This document shows positions 1 through 9,170 of a DNA stretch of 64,000 bases, in pieces. Numbering within the stretch: position 1 is the stretch's first letter; each line of letters opens with the position of its first letter. The notes below the pieces were generated by a model that was given only the letters and a program-made list of their open reading frames with translations, did no database searches and was not told where the DNA came from. This DNA comes from Paracoccus salipaludis (GTDB lineage: Bacteria > Pseudomonadota > Alphaproteobacteria > Rhodobacterales > Rhodobacteraceae). The stretch is from positions 124,001-188,000 of the forward strand of contig NZ_NSJZ01000004.1 in NCBI RefSeq assembly GCF_002287065.1. Direction: 5' to 3'. The translations under genes and the position numbers were made by a program.

Positions 1-2
1 AG

Positions 3-1655
3 CTGGCCGAGGCCGGGATGTCCGACCGGGCCGAGATCTTCATCCTGTCCGACAGCCGCGACCCCGACTTCTTCGCGACCGAGACGCTGGCCGTCGCCGC
101 GCTGCGCGACACCTGCCCCCTGCCCGTCTGGTACCGCAGGCGGACCGACAACACGGGCCGCAAGGCGGGCAACATCGCGGAATTCGTGCGCCGGTGGGGC
201 GGGCGCTACGACCAGATGGTGGTGCTGGACGCCGACAGCGTCGTCAGCGGCGACGTCGTGCGACAGATGAGCGCGCGGATGGGCGCCGATCCCGCGCTTG
301 CCCTGATCCAGACCCTGCCGATGCTGGTGGGCGGCCAGACCCTGTTTGCCCGCGTGATCCAGTTCGCGGGCCGGGTCTATGGTCCGCCCATCGGACGCGG
401 CGTCGCCGCGTGGTCGGGCGACAACGGCAACTTCTGGGGCCACAACGCGATGATCCGCGTGCGCGCCTTCGCCGAATGCTGCGGCCTGCCGGAACTTCCC
501 GGCACGCCCCCCTGGGGGGGCACGATCCTGTCGCATGACTTCGTCGAGGCCGCGCTGCTGCGCCGGGCCGGCTGGAAGGTCCGGCTGGACTGGGACCTGC
601 GCGCCAGCTACGAGGGTTCCCCGCCCACCCTGCTGGACATGGCCGTGCGCGAACGCCGCTGGGCGCAGGGGAACCTGCAGCACCTGCGCCTGATCGAGGC
701 GCGCGGCTTCACCGCCGTCAGCCGGGTCCACTTCATGATCGGCGTGCTGGGCTTCCTGATGAGCCCGATCTGGCTGGCGATGATCCTCGTGGGCCTTGCC
801 CTGACCGCCAACGTGATCCTGTCGCGGCCGGAGTATTTCCCCAACAGCTACCAGTTGTTCCCCGACTGGCCGACCTTCGACGCGGCCCGCATGACCTGGC
901 TGTTCGTCGCCGCCATGACGCTGCTGCTGCTGCCCAAGTTCGTGGCGCTGGGACGCGCCTGGCGGCGGCCGCTGGCCTCGGACGTGGGCGGCCGGCCGCG
1001 CATCCTGCTGAGCGCGCTGTTCGAGATCGTGCTGTCGGCGCTGATCGCGCCCGTGCAGATGCTGATCCAGACCCGTCAGATCCTGGAAATCCTGCGCGGC
1101 CGCAACTCGGGCTGGGAAAGCCAGGTCCGCAAGGGCTCGATGCCGCCCTGGGGGCTGGTGCTGCGGCGCCACGCGATCCATGTGGTCTCGGGCGTCGGCA
1201 CGCTGCTGGTGGTCACGATGCTGTCGCCCGGCCATGCGCTGTGGCTGTCACCGATCCTCGCGGGGCTGATCCTGGCGCCCGCGATCTCGCGCTGGACGGC
1301 CTCGCCCGTCTTCGGTCGCTGGGCGCGGATGGCGGGGCTGCTGGTCACGCCCGAAGAGCGTGTGCCTCCGGCGATCGTCGTTGCCAGCACGGCCCATGCC
1401 CGCCGGCTGCGGCATGTCGAGGGCTCCACCCTGGCGCTGGGCCGCGACGCGCAGGCGCGGGCGCGCCATGTCGCCCTGCTGCCGCCCCTCCCCGACCTGC
1501 CCGCGGCCGAGCGGCTGCCCGCCATCGCAGCCGAGGCCAAGATCGGCGCCGCCGCCTCGCAGGCGCAGGCGCTGGGCTTCCTCGACCGCGCCGAGCGCGC
1601 CGCCCTGCTATCGGACCCCCGCCTGCTGGACCGCTGGGCCGCGCTGCCACGATGA
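3..1655 (+). CDS. opgH: Glucans biosynthesis glucosyltransferase H, 5' end cut by the window
   Basis: Inner-membrane family 2 glycosyltransferase that makes the glucose backbone of osmoregulated periplasmic glucans. The frame is open from the first codon, so the N-terminal membrane part lies outside the window; the first ATG at 18 is internal. Visible family motifs are NTGRKAGNI, the DAD metal site (VVLDADS), FWGHNAMIR, ILSHDF and ERRWAQGN, followed by several hydrophobic segments, as in MdoH/OpgH. The stop overlaps the opgC start by ATGA, so the two genes are probably translated together. The family call is firm; the total length is unknown. Confidence 0.93.
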   Translation: MAEAGMSDRAEIFILSDSRDPDFFATETLAVAALRDTCPLPVWYRRRTDNTGRKAGNIAEFVRRWGGRYDQMVVLDADSVVSGDVVRQMSARMGADPALALIQTLPMLVGGQTLFARVIQFAGRVYGPPIGRGVAAWSGDNGNFWGHNAMIRVRAFAECCGLPELPGTPPWGGTILSHDFVEAALLRRAGWKVRLDWDLRASYEGSPPTLLDMAVRERRWAQGNLQHLRLIEARGFTAVSRVHFMIGVLGFLMSPIWLAMILVGLALTANVILSRPEYFPNSYQLFPDWPTFDAARMTWLFVAAMTLLLLPKFVALGRAWRRPLASDVGGRPRILLSALFEIVLSALIAPVQMLIQTRQILEILRGRNSGWESQVRKGSMPPWGLVLRRHAIHVVSGVGTLLVVTMLSPGHALWLSPILAGLILAPAISRWTASPVFGRWARMAGLLVTPEERVPPAIVVASTAHARRLRHVEGSTLALGRDAQARARHVALLPPLPDLPAAERLPAIAAEAKIGAAASQAQALGFLDRAERAALLSDPRLLDRWAALPR

Positions 1656-2767
1656 GCCGGATCGTCTCGCTGGACATGCTGCGCGGTTACGCGCTGGTCT
1701 GCATCATGCTCAATCACATGCCGCGCGGCGCGCTGCGGCAACTGACGCTGACCAACTTCGCCATCTATGACGCGGCCGAGCTGTTCGTGCTGCTGTCGGG
1801 CTTCCTCGTGGGCCTGGTCTGGATGAAGGTCGAGCGCGCGCAGGGCCGCCTGGCCGCGCAATGGCGCTTTGCCCGCCGCGCGGGCCAGGTCTGGCTGGCG
1901 CTCGTGCTGGGCGGCATCCTGCTGGCGCTGCTGTCGCGGGGCCTGCTGGAACTGGGCTTCGCCCACAGCGCGATCTGGAACGAATACGCGCGCTGGATCA
2001 TCGACGTGCCGGTGGGCTATGTCGCCACGCTGGCGCTGATGTGGATGCAGCCGAACCTTCTGGACGTGCTGGCGCTTTACGTCATCCTGCTGGCGCTCGC
2101 GCCCGTGCTGGTGCCGCTGATGCTGCGCTGGCCGGTGGCCTTCTTCGCGGGCTCGGTAGCCCTGTGGCTGGTGTCGGTTCCCCTGAACGCCGCCCTGCCC
2201 AACCAGCGGGTCGAGGGCGGGCTGCTGTTCAACCCCTTCGGCTGGCAGCTTCTGTTCCACAGCGGCGTCGCGATGGGAGCCTTCCGGCACCGTTTCATGC
2301 CGGTGCTGCGCCGCCATGGCCACGAGATCACGCTGATCGCGGCGGCGGTGACGCTCTATTCGCTGGGCATGGTGACGCTGTGGCGGTTCGGCGGGGATGG
2401 CAAGCGGCTGGCCGACATCATGTGGCACGCGGTCGGGACGGTGGACAAATGGTCGCTGGACCTGGTGCGCTACGTGGCGATCATGGCGGCGAGCTGGCTG
2501 GTCGCCGTGCCGCTGGCGGGCCCCTTCGCCTGGATGGCCGCCACCGGGCCCGGGCAGGCGCTGGCGACCATCGGCAAGGGCGGGCTGGTGGCCTTTGTCG
2601 CCTGCGTGCTGCTGTCGGTCCTGGGCGACGCGATGATGGTCAGTCTGCCCGACACGGCCCTGGCGCGGCTGGGCGTGGACCTGTGGACGATCGCGGCCCT
2701 ATGGCTGGCCGCCCATGTCTGGCTGACGATCAAGGCCCGCCGGGACGGGCGGCTCGCAACCGACTGA
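1652..2767 (+). CDS. opgC: OpgC-type membrane succinyltransferase of periplasmic glucans
   Basis: A 371-residue polytopic membrane protein beginning SLDMLRGYALVCIMLNHM, the typical start of the OpgC/acyltransferase-3 type. About ten hydrophobic helices follow. In Rhodobacter OpgC adds succinyl groups to the periplasmic glucans made by OpgH. The start is the ATG overlapping the opgH stop (ATGA). Longer in-frame extension upstream is only opgH read in another frame. The opgH neighbour strongly supports this job over a generic acyltransferase. The next feature is a tRNA on the opposite strand. Confidence 0.88.
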   Translation: MSRIVSLDMLRGYALVCIMLNHMPRGALRQLTLTNFAIYDAAELFVLLSGFLVGLVWMKVERAQGRLAAQWRFARRAGQVWLALVLGGILLALLSRGLLELGFAHSAIWNEYARWIIDVPVGYVATLALMWMQPNLLDVLALYVILLALAPVLVPLMLRWPVAFFAGSVALWLVSVPLNAALPNQRVEGGLLFNPFGWQLLFHSGVAMGAFRHRFMPVLRRHGHEITLIAAAVTLYSLGMVTLWRFGGDGKRLADIMWHAVGTVDKWSLDLVRYVAIMAASWLVAVPLAGPFAWMAATGPGQALATIGKGGLVAFVACVLLSVLGDAMMVSLPDTALARLGVDLWTIAALWLAAHVWLTIKARRDGRLATD

Positions 2768-2780
2768 GATGTCTGGAAAC

Positions 2781-2856
2781 TGGTGGAGCCGAGGGGAATC
2801 GAACCCCTGGCCTCATCATTGCGAACGATGCGCTCTACCAACTGAGCTACGGCCCC
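2781..2856 (-). tRNA. tRNA-Ala (anticodon CGC)
   Basis: The reverse strand folds as a standard 76-nt tRNA. It has a GGGGCCG/CGGCTCC acceptor stem, a GTTCGATTC T-loop arm and a D-arm with AGCTCAGTTGGTAGAGC. The 7-nt anticodon loop TTCGCAA gives CGC (reads GCG). The CCA end is encoded at 2781-2783. It lies tail-to-tail with opgC. Confidence 0.95.
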
Positions 2857-2905
2857 ACAGGCGCGCTATTTGGCGGGTCGGCGGGTGGTTGTCAAGCGGC
2901 CTTTG

Positions 2906-3349
2906 TCAGCCCGCGGCAACCTGACCGCGCACCCAGTCGGCCAGTTGCCCGGCAGGCCGTGCCCCGGTCAGGCGCGCCCGCTCGCGCCCGTCCCGGAACA
3001 GGATGAAGGCGGGGATCCCCTGGATGTTGAAGCGCACGGTCGCGTCGGGATGGCCTTGCGTGTCGATCTTGGCTAGCCGGGCCGTGCCGTGCAGCATGGC
3101 CGCGGCCTTTTCGAATTCCGGTGCCATCATGCGGCAGGGACCGCACCAGGGCGCCCAGAAATCCACCAGCAGCGGCAGAGTGTCACGGCGCGCCGCCTTT
3201 TCCAGCAGTTGCAGATCCAGCGCGACGGGCTTTGCAGGCAGCAGCGCAGCACCGCAGGTGCCGCATTTCGCATTGTCCCCAAGCCGCCCCTCGGGCAGGC
3301 GATTTCCCTGTCCGCAACTCAGGCATGTCAGCGTGTGGCTGTCGGGCAT
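2906..3349 (-). CDS. trxC: Thioredoxin 2 with N-terminal zinc ribbon
   Basis: A 147-residue cytoplasmic disulfide reductase. Residues 9-12 and 29-32 carry the CxxC pairs of the TrxC zinc ribbon (Cys9, 12, 29, 32). The thioredoxin fold follows with the active site WCGPC (Cys69, Cys72) and the cis-proline motif GIPAFILF. Length and domain order match TrxC rather than TrxA. No operon partner is evident: the Excalibur gene upstream on the same strand ends 45 bp away. Confidence 0.93.
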   Translation of the reverse strand: MPDSHTLTCLSCGQGNRLPEGRLGDNAKCGTCGAALLPAKPVALDLQLLEKAARRDTLPLLVDFWAPWCGPCRMMAPEFEKAAAMLHGTARLAKIDTQGHPDATVRFNIQGIPAFILFRDGRERARLTGARPAGQLADWVRGQVAAG

Positions 3350-3394
3350 CTCCGGTTCCTCCGTTCCCCGACAACGCCAGGAAGCGGGGAAAGA

Positions 3395-3697
3395 TCACTC
3401 GCAGGCGACGCCATCCCCGTCACGGTCGAGCTTGGGACGATAACCCGGCTCGCCCCGGCGGATGGGGGCGGCCCCCGCCCGACGCGCCTGCGTGCAGTTG
3501 GCGAACCGGACAGGGGCGCCGCTGTCCAGCAGATAAATGGGCGCGGGCCGGTCGGCTGCTTGCGACGCGCCATGGCAATGATATCCGCCGCGCTTGCGGT
3601 CGTTGTGGCATCCCTCGGCGTTCAGCCCGCCGGGATGCGCCAGGGCAAGCCCCGGAACAAGCGCCAGGGCGCATCCGAGAATCACCGTCCTGACCAT
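3395..3697 (-). CDS. Secreted Excalibur/YHYH-type calcium-binding protein
   Basis: A 100-residue protein with a signal peptide (hydrophobic residues 4-18, cleavage near ALA-HP). Next is a GCHNDRKRGGYHCHG segment rich in His and Cys. The C-terminal Excalibur motif has Asp residues spaced as in DRDGDGVACE, a small Ca-binding loop of secreted proteins. Its job is unknown; similar proteins occur with surface or nuclease-like proteins. The start is ATG 3697. A perfect TTAA-N7-TTAAC box lies 12-27 bp upstream, suggesting CtrA control. Confidence 0.75.
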   Translation of the reverse strand: MVRTVILGCALALVPGLALAHPGGLNAEGCHNDRKRGGYHCHGASQAADRPAPIYLLDSGAPVRFANCTQARRAGAAPIRRGEPGYRPKLDRDGDGVACE

Positions 3698-3708
3698 GTC
3701 CGCACTCC

Positions 3709-3724
3709 GTTAACCATTCGTTAA
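3709..3724 (-). promoter_or_regulatory. CtrA-type box upstream of the Excalibur gene
   Basis: The reverse strand reads TTAA-CGAATGG-TTAAC, an exact match to the alphaproteobacterial CtrA consensus TTAA-N7-TTAAC. A third TTAA half-site sits at 3731-3734 with 6-bp spacing. The box is immediately upstream of the 3697 start, in AT-rich DNA that stands out from its surroundings. Binding is inferred from the motif only. Confidence 0.55.
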
Positions 3725-3753
3725 GAATGATTAACGGACCTGCGGCGACAAGG

Positions 3754-6600
3754 CTATTCCGCCGCTTGCGCGTAGGCCTCGACCGGCGGGCAGGTGCAGA
3801 TCAGGTTGCGGTCGCCATAGGCGTTGTCCACCCGCCCGACCGGTGGCCAGTACTTGTCCACCCGGAAGGCGCCGGGCGGGAAGCAGCCCTGCTCACGCGA
3901 ATAGGGGCGGTCCCAGTCGGCGACCAAGTCCTCGACCGTGTGGGGGGCATGGCGCAGGGGGCTTGCCTCGGCCGGGATGCGGCCTTCGGCCACCTCGGTG
4001 ATCTCGTCCCGGATTGCCAGCATCGCGGTGATGAAGCGGTCGAGCTCGGCCTTTGTCTCGGATTCGGTCGGCTCGACCATCAGCGTGCCCGCCACGGGCC
4101 AGCTCATGGTCGGCGCATGGAAGCCGTTGTCGATAAGGCGCTTGGCGATGTCGTCCACGGTGACGCCATGTTCCGCGAAGACGCGGGTGTCCACGATGCA
4201 TTCATGCGCGACGCGGCCCCGGTTGCCCATGAACAGGACGGGATAGGCCCCGGCCAGGCGGCTGGCGATGTAGTTCGCGTTCAGGATCGCCACGCGGGTG
4301 GCCTGCGTCAGCCCCGCGCCCCCCATCATGCGGATATAGGCCCAGGAGATCAGCAGGATCGAGGCCGACCCCCAGGGCGCGGCCGAGACCGCCCCCGCCC
4401 CCTCGCGCGGGTCGGCGGGCAGGAAGGGGGCAAGGTGCGCCTTGACGCCGATCGGACCCATGCCGGGGCCGCCGCCGCCATGCGGGATGGCAAAGGTCTT
4501 GTGCAGGTTCAGGTGGCTGACGTCGCCGCCGATCTCGCCGGGCTTCACCAGCCCCACCAGCGCGTTCATGTTGGCGCCGTCGATATAGACCTGGCCGCCA
4601 TGCTCATGCGTGATGCGGCAAACGTCGCGCACGGTGTCCTCGAAGACGCCGTGCGTGGACGGATAGGTGATCATCACCGCCGCCAGCTTGTCGCCGGCCT
4701 TGGCCGCCTTGTCCGCGAAATCCTCCAGATCGATGTCGCCGTTCGGGGCCGATTTCACCACCACGACCTTCATCCCGCACATCTGGGCAGTCGCGGGGTT
4801 GGTGCCATGGGCGCTGGTCGGGATCAGGCAGATGTCGCGGTCCTCGCCGCGGGCCTTATGATAGGCGGCGATGGTCAGCAGCCCCGCATATTCCCCCTGC
4901 GCGCCCGAGTTCGGCTGCAGCGAGAAGGCGTCATAGCCCGTGATGGTGCAGAGCTTCTCGGTCAGGTCCCTGAAGACGCGGTGATAGCCCGCCGCCTGCG
5001 CCTCGGGCGCAAAGGGGTGCAGCATGGCGAACTCGGGCCAGGTCAGCGGCATCATCTCGGCCGCCGCGTTCAGCTTCATGGTGCAGGACCCCAGCGGGAT
5101 CATCGCCCGGTCCAGCGCGAGGTCGCGGTCCGACAGGCGGCGCATGTAGCGCATCATCTCGGATTCGGCCCGGTTCATGTGGAAGACCGGATGGGTCAGG
5201 TAGTCGCTTTCCCGCAGCAGGTCATCGGGGATGGCGGGCACGGTCGCCGTTTCGGCCGGATCGGTGATCCCGAAGGCGTCCAGCACCCGCGCGATCACGC
5301 CCGCGTCGGTCGTCTCGTCCACGCTGATGCCCACGCGGTCGCGGCCCACCTTGCGCAGGTTGATCCCGCGCTGCTCGGCGGCGGCGAGGATGCCCGCCTG
5401 CCCCACGCCCACGCGGACCGTGAAGGTGTCGAAGAAGGCCTCCGTCTCGACCTCGGCCCCGGCCGCGCGCAGGGCATCGGCCAGCGTCACCGCGTTCAGA
5501 TGCACCCGCTGGGCGATCGCGCGCAGGCCCACCGGCCCGTGGAAGACGGCATAGAACGAGGCCATGACCGCCAGCAGCGCCTGCGCCGTGCAGACGTTGC
5601 TGGTCGCCTTCTCGCGGCGGATATGCTGTTCGCGCGTTTGCAGCGCCAGGCGATAGGCGGGGCGGCCCGCCGCGTCGATGCTGACGCCCACGATGCGGCC
5701 GGGCATGGCGCGCTTCATCTCGTCGCGACAGGACATGAAGGCGGCGTGCGGGCCGCCATATCCCATCGGCACGCCGAAGCGCTGGGCCGAGCCCACGCAG
5801 ATGTCGGCCCCCATGGCGCCCGGCTCCTTCAGCAGGCACAGCGCCAGAAGGTCGGTCGCGACAATGGCGACCGCGCCCGCCTTGTGCAGCGCCTCGCAGT
5901 CGGCGGTCAGGTCGCGGATGTGCCCGAAGGTGCCGGGATACTGGAAGATCGCGCCGAAGACCTGGGCGGGATCGCAGTTCTCGGGCTTGCTGCGGATGAT
6001 CTCGATCCCCAGCGGCTCGGCCCGCGTCTCGATCACGCTGATCGTCTGCGGGTGCAGGTTCTCGCTGACGAAGAAGGCGCGGGCCTTCGACTTCGCCACG
6101 CGCTGCGCCATGGCCATCGCCTCGGCGGCCGCCGTCGCCTCGTCCAGCAGCGAGGCGTTGGCGACCGGCAGCCCGGTCAGGTCGGCCACCATGGTCTGAT
6201 AGTTCAGCAGCGCCTCGAGCCGGCCCTGTGCGATCTCGGGCTGGTAGGGGGTATAGGCCGTGTACCAGGCGGGGTTCTCGAAGATGTTGCGCTGGATCGC
6301 GGGCGGCGTGACGGTGCCGTAATAGCCCTGCCCGATCAGGCTGGTCATGACCCGGTTCTGGCCCGCGACCTCGCGCATCAGCGACAGCATCTCGCGCTCG
6401 GACAGGGCCGGCCAGTCCAGCGTCGCGTCCTGGCGGATCGACACCGGCACCGTCTGCTCGATCAGCTGGTCAAGGCTGCCCACGCCCACGGCCTTCAGCA
6501 TCTCCTCCATCTCGGAGGGCGAGGGCCCGATGTGGCGGCGGTTGGCGAAATCGTCGGGGTTGTAGGAGGTCGGGTTCCAGCGGGTCATGGGATCGCTCAT
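3754..6600 (-). CDS. gcvP: Glycine dehydrogenase (decarboxylating), P-protein
   Basis: A 948-residue single-chain PLP enzyme of the glycine cleavage system. It decarboxylates glycine and passes aminomethyl to the lipoyl arm of GcvH. The PLP lysine is near residue 701 in [14 protein letters not shown]. Full family length, with both the N-terminal (RHIGPS) and C-terminal halves intact. I chose the ATG at 6600 (MSDPMTRW) over an in-frame TTG two codons upstream. It is the last gene of gcvT-gcvH-gcvP, separated from gcvH by 188 bp holding an inverted repeat. Confidence 0.97.
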   Translation of the reverse strand: MSDPMTRWNPTSYNPDDFANRRHIGPSPSEMEEMLKAVGVGSLDQLIEQTVPVSIRQDATLDWPALSEREMLSLMREVAGQNRVMTSLIGQGYYGTVTPPAIQRNIFENPAWYTAYTPYQPEIAQGRLEALLNYQTMVADLTGLPVANASLLDEATAAAEAMAMAQRVAKSKARAFFVSENLHPQTISVIETRAEPLGIEIIRSKPENCDPAQVFGAIFQYPGTFGHIRDLTADCEALHKAGAVAIVATDLLALCLLKEPGAMGADICVGSAQRFGVPMGYGGPHAAFMSCRDEMKRAMPGRIVGVSIDAAGRPAYRLALQTREQHIRREKATSNVCTAQALLAVMASFYAVFHGPVGLRAIAQRVHLNAVTLADALRAAGAEVETEAFFDTFTVRVGVGQAGILAAAEQRGINLRKVGRDRVGISVDETTDAGVIARVLDAFGITDPAETATVPAIPDDLLRESDYLTHPVFHMNRAESEMMRYMRRLSDRDLALDRAMIPLGSCTMKLNAAAEMMPLTWPEFAMLHPFAPEAQAAGYHRVFRDLTEKLCTITGYDAFSLQPNSGAQGEYAGLLTIAAYHKARGEDRDICLIPTSAHGTNPATAQMCGMKVVVVKSAPNGDIDLEDFADKAAKAGDKLAAVMITYPSTHGVFEDTVRDVCRITHEHGGQVYIDGANMNALVGLVKPGEIGGDVSHLNLHKTFAIPHGGGGPGMGPIGVKAHLAPFLPADPREGAGAVSAAPWGSASILLISWAYIRMMGGAGLTQATRVAILNANYIASRLAGAYPVLFMGNRGRVAHECIVDTRVFAEHGVTVDDIAKRLIDNGFHAPTMSWPVAGTLMVEPTESETKAELDRFITAMLAIRDEITEVAEGRIPAEASPLRHAPHTVEDLVADWDRPYSREQGCFPPGAFRVDKYWPPVGRVDNAYGDRNLICTCPPVEAYAQAAE

Positions 6601-6706
6601 GTGCAAATGGCCACACCGGGCCGGATTACCTGCATCGGCAGCGCGGCCGTCCGCCGCCCGCGCCTTGTTCTTCTTCGGTCAACCGTCCCGGGCTTCGAAG
6701 CACCCG

Positions 6707-6730
6707 GAAAGCAGTCCGGGGACTGCTTTC
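6707..6730. repeat. Perfect 11-bp inverted repeat between gcvH and gcvP
   Basis: Arms GAAAGCAGTCC and GGACTGCTTTC are separated by 2 bp, so the RNA would fold with a slightly shorter stem. There is no T-run on the reverse strand. The palindrome and the GC-rich tail after it resemble the AAA..GTCC..GGAC..TTT palindromes at 61.6 kb, suggesting one dispersed repeat family. In the transcript it could stabilise ends or attenuate gcvP. Confidence 0.6.
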
Positions 6731-6788
6731 AGTGCCGACGGGGCCGCCGGGCCCGGGCAGGGCAGAGCCCCGGCCCGGCGGCGCAATC

Positions 6789-7148
6789 TCAGCCGGTCAG
6801 CGCCTGATAGGCGGCCTCGTCCATGAAGCTGTCCAGCGACACACCGTCGGCGGGCCTGATGCGGAAGAACCAGGCTGCCATCGCGTCCGCGTTCACGTCC
6901 CCCGGCGCGTCCGCCAGCGCATCGTTGACGGCCGTGATGGTGCCCGCGACGGGCGCCACGATGTCCGAGGCGGCCTTGACCGACTCGATCACCACGATCT
7001 CCTCGCCCTGCGCCACCTCGCGGCCCACCTCGGGCAACTCGATGAACACGACATCGCCCAGTTGCTCGCTGGCGTGGGCGGTGATGCCGACGACGATCTC
7101 GTCGCCCTCGGCGCGCAGCCATTCGTGGTCGGGGGTGTATTTCAGCAT
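6789..7148 (-). CDS. gcvH: Glycine cleavage system H protein
   Basis: A 119-residue lipoyl carrier that shuttles the aminomethyl group between GcvP, GcvT and lipoamide dehydrogenase. The lipoylation site is Lys58 in ESVKAASDI. Length and the YTPDHEWL start are typical. It begins 9 bp after the gcvT stop, so the pair is co-transcribed. Confidence 0.97.
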   Translation of the reverse strand: MLKYTPDHEWLRAEGDEIVVGITAHASEQLGDVVFIELPEVGREVAQGEEIVVIESVKAASDIVAPVAGTITAVNDALADAPGDVNADAMAAWFFRIRPADGVSLDSFMDEAAYQALTG

Positions 7149-7157
7149 GGCCGTCCT

Positions 7158-8258
7158 TCAGCGCTTGTAGGTGGGTTTGACGAAAGGCATGGGCGCGACG
7201 GCGGCCGGCAGGCGCTTGCCGCGCAACTCGGCATAGACCGTGGCGCCCTCGGGGATATCGGCGGGCAGGACGGCCATGGCGACCGGCGCGCCGATCGAGG
7301 GACCGAAGCCGCCCGAGGTCACGCGGCCGATCGGCTCGCCGCCCTCGGCCCCGGCAAAGACCGGCGTGCCCTCGCGGATCGGGGCGCGGCCCTCGGGGCG
7401 CAGCCCGCGGCGGGTGCGTTCGGCGTGGCCCAGTTCCGGCAGGATGACCCCGGCGCCGGGAAAGCCGCCCTCGCGCGCGCCGCCCGCGCGGCGGACCTTG
7501 GGAATCGACCAGCCGAGGCCCGCCTGCGCGGGCGTCACCCCGGCGTCCATGTCATGGCCGTAAAGCGGCAGCCCGGCCTCCAGCCGCAGCGAGTCGCGTG
7601 CGCCGAGGCCGATGGGTGCCACGCCCTCCTGCGCCAGAAGGGCGCGGGCGAAATCGACGGCCCGGCTTTCGTGGATGCTGATCTCGAAACCGTCCTCGCC
7701 GGTATAGCCGGACCGGCTGACCCACAGCGTGCCGCCGTCCCAGGCCAGGTCGGCCGCGTCCATGAAGCGCAGGTCGGCCGCCGCCGGCACCAGCGCGGCC
7801 AGAGCGGCCTCGGCGCCCGGCCCCTGCAGGGCCAGCAGGGCGCGGTCGGTCACGACCTCGGGCGTCAGCCCGGCTTCGGTCATGTGGGCGATGTCCTGTT
7901 CCGCGCAGGCCGCGTTGACGACCAGCAGCAGGTGGTCGCCCTTGGCCGCGACCATCAGGTCGTCGAGGATGCCGCCCTTGTCATTCGTGAACAGGCCGTA
8001 GCGCTGGCGCCCCCGGGCAAGCCCCATGATGTCGGCGGGCACGAGCCGTTCCAGCGCCTGCGCCGCATCCTCGCCGCGCAGGATCACCTGCCCCATATGG
8101 CTGACATCGAACAGGCCGGCGGCCTTGCGGGTATGCAGATGCTCGCCCAGCACGCCCATGGGATACTGGACCGGCATCTCCCATCCGGCGAAGGGCACCA
8201 TCCGTGCGCCGAGTTCGATATGCAGGTCGTAAAGCGGCGTGCGGCGCAGTTCGGTCAT
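7158..8258 (-). CDS. gcvT: Aminomethyltransferase (T-protein)
   Basis: A 366-residue tetrahydrofolate-dependent enzyme releasing ammonia and methylene-THF from the aminomethyl-H-protein. It starts TPLYDLHIELGARMVPFAGWEMPVQYP, the usual GcvT N-terminus. It also carries the substrate-binding stretch FDVSHMGQ. First gene of the operon, with the tandem glycine riboswitch in its leader. Lipoamide dehydrogenase is not nearby. Confidence 0.97.
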   Translation of the reverse strand: MTELRRTPLYDLHIELGARMVPFAGWEMPVQYPMGVLGEHLHTRKAAGLFDVSHMGQVILRGEDAAQALERLVPADIMGLARGRQRYGLFTNDKGGILDDLMVAAKGDHLLLVVNAACAEQDIAHMTEAGLTPEVVTDRALLALQGPGAEAALAALVPAAADLRFMDAADLAWDGGTLWVSRSGYTGEDGFEISIHESRAVDFARALLAQEGVAPIGLGARDSLRLEAGLPLYGHDMDAGVTPAQAGLGWSIPKVRRAGGAREGGFPGAGVILPELGHAERTRRGLRPEGRAPIREGTPVFAGAEGGEPIGRVTSGGFGPSIGAPVAMAVLPADIPEGATVYAELRGKRLPAAVAPMPFVKPTYKR

Positions 8259-8295
8259 GGCATCTCCCCTGGCGGCCAGCGGCCGCGTGTCGATG

Positions 8296-8461
8296 CCCCC
8301 TCTGTCCCTGCCCGCGACCGGGCGCCTGAGATCGTTATCCTTCGGCGGGCTGCCCCGAAGGGAAAGCCACTCTTCAGAGTTCTATGCGGACGCGGTCTTT
8401 CTGCCTGAGAGTTTACCGGGGCGGTTGCTCCTTCGGCCCTGGCCTGCGCCAGCGTCTCCCG
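8296..8461 (-). promoter_or_regulatory. Tandem glycine riboswitch (gcvT leader)
   Basis: The reverse strand shows two consecutive glycine aptamers. The first runs from GGGAGA through GCCGAAGGAGCAA and AACTCTCAGGCAGAAAGACC. The second has ACTCTGAAGAGTGG, GCCGAAGGATAACG, ATCTCAGGC and GGGACAGAGG. These conserved cores match the tandem glycine riboswitch that turns on gcvT operons when glycine is abundant. The second aptamer ends about 40 bp before the gcvT start. I see no strong terminator hairpin between it and gcvT, so control of translation start is plausible. Confidence 0.93.
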
Positions 8462-8517
8462 TCATCCACGACTTTGGTAGCAGCGGACCCCGCGTCCTGG
8501 CAAGGGTCTTCGCGAAA

Positions 8518-8540
8518 GGGCCGGGCGAACCGCCCGGCCC
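8518..8540 (-). terminator. Intrinsic terminator after the L,D-transpeptidase gene
   Basis: Perfect 10-bp GC stem (GGGCCGGGCG / CGCCCGGCCC) with a 3-nt loop, followed on the reverse strand by TTT. It starts 9 bp beyond the stop at 8549 and insulates the gcvT riboswitch leader from upstream transcription. Confidence 0.75.
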
Positions 8541-8548
8541 CCTGTCCG

Positions 8549-9067
8549 TCAGGGATAGATCACGACCGGCACGCCGGGGCGCACCATGGCAAAGATCTCC
8601 TCGATCTCCTGGTCGTTGACGGCGATGCAGCCGGCGGTCCAGTCGCGCGACTTCTGCTGGTTGCCGTAAGGGCCGCGGCCGTGGATCATGATGTCGCCGC
8701 CGGGCTGCTGACCCAGCATCATCGCCCGCGCCTTGTCCGTCGGATCGGGATACGAGATCCCCAGCGACAGGTGATACTGGCTGTTCGGGTTCTGCCGGTC
8801 GATGAAATAGATCCCCTCGGGGGTGCGGCCGTCGCCTTCGTACATCTTGTGGCCGATGGGCTGGAACCCCAGGCCGATGTCATAGGCCTTCAGCACGGTG
8901 CTGCCGCTCAGCAGGAACATCTGCCGGTCGCCCTTCTCGACCACGATCTGGGTCACGGGCGGGCCGTTGTAGCTGCGGAACTTGCTGTGCGGCTGGCTGC
9001 CGCCGCAGGCTGCCAGCAAGACAAGCGCGGTCAGCGCAAGAAGATTGCGGATGGTCGAGATCATCAC
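8549..9067 (-). CDS. Lipoprotein L,D-transpeptidase (YkuD family)
   Basis: A 172-residue envelope enzyme forming 3-3 peptidoglycan cross-links or anchoring proteins. Residues 1-21 form a lipoprotein signal ending in LLAAC (Cys21). The YkuD core has IMIHG (His129) and the catalytic DWTAGCIAV (Cys147), with Thr where many YkuD proteins have Ser before the GC. It has no LysM or other targeting domain. The second transpeptidase at 25.3 kb shares the same motifs. Single-gene unit with its own terminator. Confidence 0.88.
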   Translation of the reverse strand: MMISTIRNLLALTALVLLAACGGSQPHSKFRSYNGPPVTQIVVEKGDRQMFLLSGSTVLKAYDIGLGFQPIGHKMYEGDGRTPEGIYFIDRQNPNSQYHLSLGISYPDPTDKARAMMLGQQPGGDIMIHGRGPYGNQQKSRDWTAGCIAVNDQEIEEIFAMVRPGVPVVIYP

Positions 9068-9170
9068 TGCCCCAGAATCGCTTATTTGCGTCTTATTGAT
9101 CGAGCGTTACCACAACCGGCGGTTTTCCGCCAACTGCGTGTCCCGACAATCATAGACAAATCTTCCGGGG

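Noticed and set aside
3727-6807. A 1026-codon open frame antisense to gcvP
   Set aside because: It is the mirror of a gene with full family motifs; its product is His/Arg/Gln-rich with no fold signature, a common artefact in GC-rich DNA.
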